A stretch of DNA of 6,777 nt from Planctomycetota bacterium (GTDB lineage: Bacteria > Planctomycetota > Phycisphaerae > WQYP01), in NCBI GenBank assembly GCA_021826605.1, contig JAKAZF010000152.1, positions 1 through 6,777 on the forward strand, in the 5' to 3' direction. This document shows positions 1 to 5,141 of this stretch, piece after piece. The translations under genes and the position numbers were made by a program. Each line of letters starts with the position of its first letter. Position 1 is the first letter of the stretch. A model generated the notes under the pieces. It worked only from the letters and a program-made list of their open reading frames with translations. It was not told the DNA's origin and did no database searches.

Positions 1-96
1 TACCGCCGGCTGGCTGAGTTTACGCAGATGTGCCGCCCGTGTAATACTCTTCTCCTCGGCAACAGCTATAAAAATTCGTAAATGGTTCAAGTTCAT
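1..96 (-). CDS. LysR-family transcriptional regulator, N-terminal fragment (cut by window edge)
   Basis: Only the first 32 codons are present; the gene runs off the left edge. The peptide starts MNLNHLRIFIAVAEEKS, continues ITRAAHLRKLSQPAV, and follows the LysR N-terminal consensus closely: a short first helix, the F-x-A-V-A-E-x-x-S core, then T-x-A-A and the L-S-Q-P-A-V recognition helix of the winged helix-turn-helix. The ATG (read from 96 down) is preceded at about 9 bases by AAGGG (110-106), a plausible ribosome binding site. LysR proteins usually bind near their own promoter and control a divergent gene after sensing a small molecule. Here the next plus-strand gene is a porin whose start lies 946 bases away, farther than is typical, so the target is uncertain. 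The family call rests on the DNA-binding motif alone; the effector domain is not visible. Confidence 0.88.
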   Translation of the reverse strand, partial: MNLNHLRIFIAVAEEKSITRAAHLRKLSQPAV

Positions 97-297
97 TGCC
101 CGATGCCCTTTTTCCGAAAAACTGAATCTAACTGTCCATAATAACTACCGCATCGCACGCGGCCACAGACGACAACACAACCTTTACGGCCCGGCGGCCG
201 CAGATCAAGCGATCGATCGTATTGGCGGGCCCCATCGCAATGCAACTACCCAACGATGAGCAAATCCCCGCTCCGGTGAGATACCGCCCCCCACTCC

Positions 298-316
298 TGA
301 AATCTTCTTGATTTCA
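298..316. promoter_or_regulatory. Inverted repeat, possible operator
   Basis: TGAAATC (298-304) and GATTTCA (310-316) are perfect 7-base arms around TTCTT. A short dyad with a 5-base centre in the gap between a regulator and a divergent gene fits a dimeric transcription factor site, though it is about 200 bases upstream of the LysR start. It lacks a following T tract, so it is not a terminator. Its function is inferred from symmetry and position only. Confidence 0.3.
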
Positions 317-495
317 CATCTTTATTACATGCCCCACTTAAGTGCGTCCCTGCAAATCTCGCCCGGTAAGCACGGCAAATGGATTTTAAGGATAGCCGCA
401 GTACCGCCCAGTTTCAAAAATCTGGTTTGTGCCGGGCGTTTACCGGTCTGCTTCCCCCTCCAGCTTGTCGATCGCCCATGAAATGGTTGACCAGA

Positions 496-518
496 CAAGC
501 AAGAAGTTAGCTTGCTTG
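496..518. promoter_or_regulatory. Inverted repeat / hairpin in the intergenic region
   Basis: CAAGCAAG (496-503) and CTTGCTTG (511-518) are perfect 8-base arms with a 7-base centre, AAGTTAG. Neither strand has a T run after it, so an intrinsic terminator is unlikely. It could be a protein binding site or part of a structured untranslated RNA. Confidence 0.3.
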
Positions 519-1020
519 CGTCGAGCATACGATAAATTAATAGGATATTACTATCAACCCAACCATAATAAAATTCGGTATTGCCAAAAGTTATGCACTG
601 CGCGCAAACACCAATTGATCGTCTGCAGTGATGTTTATTTGGACGAAATCCCCGACCACAATAAAGCTGAACCGAGCGGGAATTCGCACGTTTGAGCATC
701 CACACTCGCTGCTCATCAGCGGCAGAACTATGTTAATTCAGTGCGATTGCACCGCAGCATACCTGTAAACGCCCTCGTGGCCGGAGGTACGATGCCTTCA
801 ATCGTCATGGGCGACGACCGACTTCCGTCAGCAAATTTCTGACCCAAACATCTGAGTGGCACAAACTTTGCGTTCCACCTCGCTGCATGAGACCGCTCAG
901 GTAATGGGCGCTTTCATGACGTTGCCGACTTCCGGCGTTTCGCGCGGCTGACCTGTGGTTGGCAGCATGGCGGTTTTGGGACCGGACAGACCTGTTAACA
1001 AGTGTTTATGACGCTGTTTG

Positions 1021-1042
1021 TTTTTTTTTGAGGAGTTTTTTC
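1021..1042 (+). promoter_or_regulatory. T-rich leader and ribosome binding site of the porin gene
   Basis: Nine T residues (1021-1029) are followed directly by GAGGAG (1030-1035), then seven bases, then ATG at 1043. This strong Shine-Dalgarno sequence fixes the porin start; the same frame stays open upstream to 959 but has no comparable site there. A U-rich run next to the ribosome binding site can act as a binding site for ribosomal protein S1, and a homopolymer of nine can also vary in length during replication. Confidence 0.75.
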
Positions 1043-2563
1043 ATGATTAAATGGGCACCGAAATCATCAAGAAAATGGATGTTGATGGGTATTGCAACCA
1101 TAGGCACCTCTTTCGCGCCCGCTTTCGCCGGGATCCCGTCTCCCGGCATGAAGGCCAGTGCATTGACCGTTACCCAACTGGAGGCCGAGATCAATGCCCT
1201 GCAGAGTCAGGTCAAGGCATTGCAAAGTGGGCAGAAGAGTGTGCAGCAGTCGGAAGAATCAGCCGCTGAAGTGCGGCAGATCGTCAAGCAGGTGCTTTCC
1301 GATGCCAAAACCCGCTCGCAATACATGGGTAACGCCCTTGAAGCCGGTTACAACAATGGCTTCTTTATCCAGAGCGCCAACAAAGAATTCAATTTGACCA
1401 TCAATGGCTACCTGCAATACCGCTACACATGGTCGCAGGCCCAGCGGGGCGACAATGTAACGGCCACGGGCAGCCCCATTCCGTCATCCGACACCGGCAA
1501 CACCAATGGCTTTGATGCCCGCCGGGCGCGGTTGATCCTTTCCGGTTATGCCTTCAAAAATATCATCTATTCAATTTCAGGTGATTTTGCCAGCGGCAGC
1601 GGATTGGGCAACAGCTTTCAGATTCTGGACACCTGGATCGGTTATGAATTTAATCCGGGTTTTATGATCCGCACCGGTTCCATGCTGGTGCCATTCACCC
1701 ATGTGGAATACTACAGCTCAGGTACAGAATTTCCGGAATTTGCCGCTGCTGAAGCACCCTTTGACCCGGTGCGGTCGTTGGCATTGGATGTTTCCGGCAA
1801 CTTGGATCACAACAAGTTCTTTTATGATGCCCAGGTGAACAACGGCTCCAAGGCCAACAATCTCGATGGCAGCGCCAATGTGAGTACCAGTACCAATCTG
1901 GATAACCGCATGGGCTTTTATGCCCGCGTGCAGTACGCCGGGGCCGGTACCAATGCCGATTTCACCGATTCGCCGGATGTGTCATGGCACAAGCACCTGG
2001 TCTGGGCCGTTGGTGCCGCCGCAGGTTATGAAGAGCAGAATTCGTCGGCCGGTGTCTATCCCGCTCCGCAAGGCTCGTTGGCACTTGCGGGGTTGGCCAC
2101 TCCCAATAACGGCTATCTTGGTGGGGTAACTGCCAGCGGATCGCTGTATCGCGCTACCGTTGACGCCCACATGAAGTATCGCGGCCTGGCATTGAATGGT
2201 GCCATTTACTATCAACAATACAATGCCGCCACACCCGGTGCCGGTGGCAGCACCGCCCTGCTTTACAAAACCTATGGAACCGGCAGCGTATGGCAGCTTG
2301 GTGCCTATGGCGAAGCGGGCTACTTTATTGTGCCGCACAAGTGGGAACTGGCCGCCCGCATTGGCGACCTGACCACCGATGGGCAAGGCAAGCAGTCGAT
2401 GGAATACACGGCTGGCGTGAATTACTACATCTTTGGCGAAAATGCTAAACTGCAGGCCGCCTTCACATACCTGCCCAATGCGGCGTACAGCAGTCCGAAT
2501 ATCGGCTCAAACGCCAACACGCAGGATTTCATCACGCAGGTGCAATTGCAGGTGAAGTTCTAA
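1043..2563 (+). CDS. OprO/OprP-type outer membrane porin with N-terminal coiled coil
   Basis: A 506-residue outer membrane channel, probably for anions such as phosphate by family analogy, though specificity cannot be read here. Residues 1-29 form a signal peptide: Lys/Arg-rich start (K3, K7, R10, K11), hydrophobic core from W12 to F24, and an A-F-A cleavage site before G30. Residues about 42-90 are a predicted coiled coil with spaced Leu/Ile/Val (L46, I50, L53, V57, L60), likely a periplasmic trimer stalk. From about G102 the phosphate-selective porin domain begins (GYNNGFFIQS, then a TINGYLQYRY strand), with many alternating aromatic and polar strands and Gly/Asn/Ser-rich loops. The chain ends QLQVKF, the terminal Phe expected for beta-barrel insertion by the BAM machinery. 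Start chosen by GAGGAG seven bases upstream. It is transcribed alone and ends in its own terminator. Porin_O_P is the best family match. Confidence 0.88.
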   Translation: MIKWAPKSSRKWMLMGIATIGTSFAPAFAGIPSPGMKASALTVTQLEAEINALQSQVKALQSGQKSVQQSEESAAEVRQIVKQVLSDAKTRSQYMGNALEAGYNNGFFIQSANKEFNLTINGYLQYRYTWSQAQRGDNVTATGSPIPSSDTGNTNGFDARRARLILSGYAFKNIIYSISGDFASGSGLGNSFQILDTWIGYEFNPGFMIRTGSMLVPFTHVEYYSSGTEFPEFAAAEAPFDPVRSLALDVSGNLDHNKFFYDAQVNNGSKANNLDGSANVSTSTNLDNRMGFYARVQYAGAGTNADFTDSPDVSWHKHLVWAVGAAAGYEEQNSSAGVYPAPQGSLALAGLATPNNGYLGGVTASGSLYRATVDAHMKYRGLALNGAIYYQQYNAATPGAGGSTALLYKTYGTGSVWQLGAYGEAGYFIVPHKWELAARIGDLTTDGQGKQSMEYTAGVNYYIFGENAKLQAAFTYLPNAAYSSPNIGSNANTQDFITQVQLQVKF

Positions 2564-2573
2564 TCTGACCACA

Positions 2574-2594
2574 TCACGGCGAACCACGCCGTGA
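2574..2594 (+). other. Hairpin directly after the porin stop codon
   Basis: TCACGGCG (2574-2581) pairs with CGCCGTGA (2587-2594) around the 5-base loop AACCA. It begins 11 bases after the stop codon and has no T run of its own. It may protect the 3' end of the porin mRNA from exonucleases or simply support the terminator that follows. Confidence 0.55.
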
Positions 2595-2613
2595 CCAACA
2601 TCAAAACTCTCCC

Positions 2614-2642
2614 AGGGCGGGCCAGCATGGCCCGCCCTTTTT
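2614..2642 (+). terminator. Intrinsic terminator of the porin gene
   Basis: AGGGCGGGCCA (2614-2624) pairs perfectly with TGGCCCGCCCT (2628-2638) around a 3-base loop, and a run of five T (2638-2642) follows. This is a textbook Rho-independent terminator 50 bases past the porin stop. It separates the porin from the downstream toxin-antitoxin pair, which therefore needs its own promoter. Confidence 0.92.
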
Positions 2643-2748
2643 CTTCGGTCAAATTCATCTTCAGAGGCCCTGCCGAGATGGTGGCCGTTTCCAAAAGCAG
2701 CTTTGCTGATGCGTATATAGCCCATTTAGCTTGAGTTTTGCCAGAAAT

Positions 2749-2774
2749 GCAGCGGTGAATATTTGCATCGCTGC
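2749..2774. promoter_or_regulatory. Inverted repeat upstream of the toxin-antitoxin pair, possible operator
   Basis: GCAGCG (2749-2754) and CGCTGC (2769-2774) flank a 14-base AT-rich centre that contains AATATT. It lies about 80 bases before the antitoxin start and about 40 bases before a weak -10-like TAATAT (2815-2820). Toxin-antitoxin operons are commonly repressed by their own antitoxin at such dyads. The assignment is by position and symmetry only. Confidence 0.3.
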
Positions 2775-2853
2775 CAAATTTTGCTGCCTTATCATCCTTA
2801 ACGCGATTACCATGTAATATCGCCAAGCGGACCATCTTGGATGGAGTTGAAGT

Positions 2854-3087
2854 ATGCCATTGACAAAAACCATACATAAAGTGGGAAACGGCAGCGCCTT
2901 ACCGTTGGACAATACCATCATAGATATGGTAGGACTGCACGTTGGAGACCAGGTGCAGATTACCGTTGATGGACCGTAGTTGATCGTCACGCCGACACAA
3001 GCCGGTATCGGCAAGGAAAGATTGGAAAAATCGCTCGCCACATTTCGTAGTCGCTATGCCCGTGCGCTGGCGGAACTTGCCAAGTGA
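2854..3087 (+). pseudogene. AbrB/MazE-like antitoxin interrupted by an in-frame TAG
   Basis: The frame begins at ATG 2854 with GGAG (2843-2846) seven bases upstream. The first 41 residues start MPLTKTIHKVGNGSALPLDN and continue through V-G-D-Q-V-Q-I-T-V, which is the swapped-hairpin AbrB/MazE/SpoVT DNA-binding fold. Codon 42 is TAG (2977-2979). The same frame then continues without a shift for 35 codons (LIVTPTQAGIGKERLEKS, then a basic helical tail ending AELAK) to TGA at 3085-3087, giving a 77-codon reading in total. This length and tail match antitoxins that pair with Doc toxins. The stop removes the last strand of the DNA-binding fold and the whole C-terminal tail expected to block the toxin. 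A single C-to-T change of a CAG codon would explain it. Alternatives are a sequencing error, stop readthrough, or restart at TTG 2980 (adjacent to the stop) or TTG 3022 (preceded by AAGGA at 3013-3017). I annotate the full reading and regard it as probably broken. Confidence 0.8.
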
Positions 3088-3482
3088 CGCGTAGTGCCAT
3101 TCGATTTTCAACCATTGATGAGGTTGTAGCTATTCACGACGACGCACTTGATGGCCACGGGGGCCTGGCCGGAATTCGTGACCGCAGACCGTTGAAATCG
3201 GCGTTCATGACCGCGCGGGCTTTGGGCAAATATCTGCACCGGGACATTCCGGCGAGGGCTGCGGCGTACGCACTCCGTATTTGTCAGGCCCATGCCTTTT
3301 ACGATGGCAACAAGCAGTCCGCGGTTTTATCAGGTTTTACTTTTCTCGATAACAATGGTTACGACCTGACCGCCTCGGATGACGACGTGATTACGCTGGG
3401 GCTCGGCGTCGCCTATGGCACCATCGACAAAGCCGATGCCACCATCTGGATACGAAATTTTTCCCGGCGTGCTGGTAAATAA
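3084..3482 (+). CDS. doc: Doc (death-on-curing) family toxin, Fic fold
   Basis: A 132-residue protein, close to the 126 residues of phage P1 Doc. P1 Doc is a kinase that phosphorylates elongation factor Tu and stops translation. Family features: an N-terminal helix (TIDEVVAIHDDAL), the GGLAGIRD turn matching the Doc GGLPG segment, and the catalytic loop at residues 70-80, H-A-F-Y-D-G-N-K-Q-S-A, followed by a helix ending F-L-D-N-N-G. His70, Phe72, Asp74, Asn76 and Lys77 match the Doc motif H-x-F-x-D-[AG]-N-K-R. Position 78 is Gln where Doc has Arg, which could weaken activity. The start is GTG 3084, overlapping the antitoxin's final TGA by 4 bases (GTGA), with GGCGGA (3069-3074) upstream; no other in-frame start nearby fits. 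Overlap implies translational coupling to the antitoxin, which the upstream TAG would disturb. Family assignment is firm; activity is not. Confidence 0.88.
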   Translation: MTRSAIRFSTIDEVVAIHDDALDGHGGLAGIRDRRPLKSAFMTARALGKYLHRDIPARAAAYALRICQAHAFYDGNKQSAVLSGFTFLDNNGYDLTASDDDVITLGLGVAYGTIDKADATIWIRNFSRRAGK

Positions 3483-3564
3483 TATTTAACAATCACCCGC
3501 CATTCATGCCGCGCTGATAAAGATTACCTGCACAGGCCGCATGGCCTTCCGAAGCTCAACACTT

Positions 3565-3831
3565 TTATGCCAGTCCGAAATGCGCCGCATTCTTTTTAAT
3601 ATAGTGATGCCATTCGGCTGGTACATTTTCTTCGGCAAAGATCGCCTTAACCGGACACTCGGCAACACATAGGCCGCAACCGATGCATTCGGCTGGATTG
3701 ATATATAGCTGTTCAGCATTTTCGCATTCGGACTCATCCTTACGTGGGTGAATGCAATCGGCAGGGCATACAGCAACACATGCCGCATCTTTTGTTCCAA
3801 TGCATGGCTCAGTTATTACGTAAGCACTCAT
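3565..3831 (-). CDS. 7Fe ferredoxin ([3Fe-4S][4Fe-4S]), FdxA-like
   Basis: An 88-residue soluble electron carrier. Its nearest remembered relatives are the Thermus and Azotobacter FdI seven-iron ferredoxins: start MSAYVITEPCIG, then C-V-A-V-C-P-A-D-C, and later C-I-G-C-G-L-C-V-A-E-C-P with an IFAEENVPAEWHHYI tail. By alignment to Azotobacter FdI, Cys10, Cys18 and Cys59 would hold the [3Fe-4S] cluster and Cys22, Cys49, Cys52 and Cys55 the [4Fe-4S] cluster. The FdI Cys11 position is Thr13, so the first cluster lacks the usual fourth ligand, which supports a 3Fe assignment. The loop between the motifs is lengthened and contains an extra Cys36. The start is set by GGAG (3843-3840) eight bases before ATG; the frame is open farther upstream into the HEAT gene but without family similarity. 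It is the last gene of the operon, 43 bases after the HEAT gene and convergent with doc. Confidence 0.9.
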   Translation of the reverse strand: MSAYVITEPCIGTKDAACVAVCPADCIHPRKDESECENAEQLYINPAECIGCGLCVAECPVKAIFAEENVPAEWHHYIKKNAAHFGLA

Positions 3832-3874
3832 GAAATAATCTCCAATTTCAGTTCGCTTCCAGTGATGCCGTTCG

Positions 3875-4837
3875 TCAATGTAAAACGATTCCGTTTCGGA
3901 ATTGATACCCCATCCCCTCCAACGCATTTTGCGCCGCTTTCCGGATATCCCCGTCCGGATCATCCAACATTTTCATAATGGAGTCCGGCGAGGATTTAAT
4001 TTGCCCAAGCGCCATCACCGCAGCACGACGCACATCGGGCTGATCATGATCGAGAAGCGGTACCAACTTTGGGGCGGCGGGAATTCGCTTACGCGCCGCA
4101 ACCATCGCCGCCTCTTTGACCACCTCCCAAGCGGGGTCGGACAGTGCGCGAACGATGCCGTCCGACGTGAGTTCAACAGAAAATTTATCCAACGCGATAA
4201 CCGCTTCCTGGCGGACCTGCCAGTCGCTGTCATCGAGCATCCCGACGAGAATTTTTGCATTCATCTCGGAATGGACCAAGGCCAGAGCGCCAACGGCCAA
4301 ACGCCGAACGTACGCGTCCTCATCTCCCAGCGCGGAAACCAGGACGGGTACCGCCTGCGGGTGCTGCATAAACCCCAAGGCCATAACGACTTCGCGACGG
4401 ACGTCGACATCCGGATCACCGGCCAGACTGGTCAAAAGCGGAATCGCCTCAACAATACGCAATTCCCGGAGACCAAAGACCGCTCCCGCCCGAATGCGCC
4501 CTTCGGGGCTCCTGGCGGCCTCCATCAACGGAGGGCCAGCGGCGGGATCGCGAAATTCACGCAATGCCGACTTGGCTGCCGCCCGGACGTCTGCGGAATC
4601 GTCCGTGAGGCATGTGACGATGAAGGGTATCGCCTCCGGATCACCGAGTTCCTCGAGATACCGCAGCGCCAGCCTTTTGATGGCGACATCATCGTCAGAT
4701 AGGGCCCGGCACAGAATGGCTAGATGGCGTCCATCAACTTGATCGTCAAGCTCGGTCATTGCAAGCCTTCGGACCGCCACATCATCGCTGGAAAGCCGCA
4801 CGTCGATATCGGAATATCCGCTGGTGTCAGTTGACAT
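3875..4837 (-). CDS. HEAT-repeat protein (PBS-lyase-like repeats)
   Basis: A 320-residue protein made almost wholly of about ten HEAT repeats with a period near 31 residues, from about residue 10 to 309, with a short C-terminal tail. Each repeat has a pattern of the type A-I-P-x-L-x-x-x-L-x-D-x-x-x-x-V-R-x-x-A-x-x-A-L, with the Asp and Val-Arg positions well kept (examples near residues 70-95, 130-157 and 160-188). There is no signal peptide or membrane segment, so it is cytoplasmic. Such alpha-solenoids bind other proteins; relatives include bilin-lyase-type repeats and assembly factors. Its ATG is 4 bases after the stop of the upstream ferredoxin gene, and its Shine-Dalgarno AGGTGA (4847-4842) overlaps that stop codon, so the two are almost surely co-translated. 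Position between two ferredoxin genes suggests a scaffold or maturation role for the redox proteins; this is inference. Confidence 0.9.
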   Translation of the reverse strand: MSTDTSGYSDIDVRLSSDDVAVRRLAMTELDDQVDGRHLAILCRALSDDDVAIKRLALRYLEELGDPEAIPFIVTCLTDDSADVRAAAKSALREFRDPAAGPPLMEAARSPEGRIRAGAVFGLRELRIVEAIPLLTSLAGDPDVDVRREVVMALGFMQHPQAVPVLVSALGDEDAYVRRLAVGALALVHSEMNAKILVGMLDDSDWQVRQEAVIALDKFSVELTSDGIVRALSDPAWEVVKEAAMVAARKRIPAAPKLVPLLDHDQPDVRRAAVMALGQIKSSPDSIMKMLDDPDGDIRKAAQNALEGMGYQFRNGIVLH

Positions 4838-4841
4838 GATA

Positions 4842-5069
4842 TCACCTCAAAAGATACGGTATGTTCACAGTTACTGCGTTGGCGGGACAATCAACCTGGC
4901 AGGGAGTGCAGTACCAGCACTCGTCACGTGCCATATATGCTTTACGTGTGTCCGGGTTGATGGCGAGCGCATCGAGCGGACAGACTTCCACACATACGCG
5001 ACATCCTTCGATGCACTTTGACTGATCGACAACAACGGGCAAATCAAAATGTTGGGTTGCCTGCGGCAT
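4842..5069 (-). CDS. Small dicluster ferredoxin paired with the flavoprotein
   Basis: A 75-residue protein with two iron-sulphur motifs. The first is Cys19-x3-Cys23-x2-Cys26-x3-Cys30-Pro (CIEGCRVCVEVCP), which has one more residue than usual between the first two cysteines. The second is the regular Cys51-x2-Cys54-x2-Cys57-x3-Cys61-Pro (CWYCTPCQVDCP). Eight cysteines fit two [4Fe-4S] clusters. The arrangement, directly after an AprA/FrdA-like flavoprotein gene, parallels AprB, the electron-transfer subunit of APS reductase, though it is shorter than AprB. The start is ATG 5069 because AAGGAG (5083-5078) lies 8 bases upstream; an in-frame ATG at 5129 would add 20 residues without a comparable site. 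It lies 72 bases after the flavoprotein stop and 4 bases before the HEAT gene. Likely role: carrying electrons to or from the flavin. Confidence 0.9.
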   Translation of the reverse strand: MPQATQHFDLPVVVDQSKCIEGCRVCVEVCPLDALAINPDTRKAYMARDECWYCTPCQVDCPANAVTVNIPYLLR

Positions 5070-5141
5070 AGATATATCTCCTTCTAAAACGGAACGTCTC
5101 GCCATTGCGACTTCGTATCGCGCTGGCACATGGCAGTAAAT

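Larger units (their letters stand above)
97..1042. other. Long intergenic region between divergent LysR and porin genes
   Basis: About 950 bases with no gene I can support. Open frames at 325-705 (minus) and 429-695 (plus) overlap each other, lack recognisable motifs, have odd composition (many Cys, Arg and His) and have no good ribosome binding site, so I treat them as chance. The stretch holds an inverted repeat at 298-316, another at 496-518, two copies of CCGACTTCCG (818-827 and 925-934), and a 16-codon open frame with a good Shine-Dalgarno sequence at 792-842. It must contain the promoters of the LysR gene and the porin, but no convincing -35/-10 pair stood out. It may also hold a decayed gene or a small RNA; I found no direct evidence for either. 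Confidence 0.6.

Noticed and set aside
84..94. GGTTCAAGTTC resembling a tRNA T-loop
   Set aside because: It lies within the LysR start codons and has no surrounding cloverleaf.
429..695. Open frame of 88 codons on the plus strand in the intergenic region
   Set aside because: No family resemblance and no ribosome binding site. It spans the hairpin at 496-518 and looks like chance.
325..705. Open frame of 126 codons on the minus strand in the intergenic region
   Set aside because: No recognisable motif, unnatural composition rich in Cys, Arg and His, no clear ribosome binding site, and overlap with an equally unconvincing plus-strand frame.
818..934. Two copies of CCGACTTCCG 107 bases apart
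   Set aside because: Ten bases shared without further similarity around them; too short to claim a repeat family or operator pair.
959..1042. In-frame 28-codon extension of the porin
   Set aside because: GAGGAG stands seven bases before ATG 1043, and a proper signal peptide begins there; the extension would put extra residues before it.
2560..3111. Overlapping minus-strand frames (2560-2877, 2661-3041, 2899-3111) across the terminator and antitoxin
   Set aside because: The plus strand has a recognisable antitoxin and terminator here; the minus frames have no motifs and would cross the terminator hairpin.
3534..3547. Hairpin AGGCC-GCAT-GGCCT between doc and the 7Fe ferredoxin as a shared terminator
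   Set aside because: Only five base pairs, and no T run follows closely on either strand, so termination there is not supported.
3832..3963. Upstream extension of the 7Fe ferredoxin into the HEAT gene
   Set aside because: The extension is the HEAT C-terminus in another frame; the family start MSAYVITEPC has a good ribosome binding site directly before it.
3902..4702. Long plus-strand open frame of 266 codons antisense to the HEAT gene
   Set aside because: It is a shadow of the HEAT repeats in a GC-biased region; the sense strand has a clear repeat pattern and an operon-coupled start.
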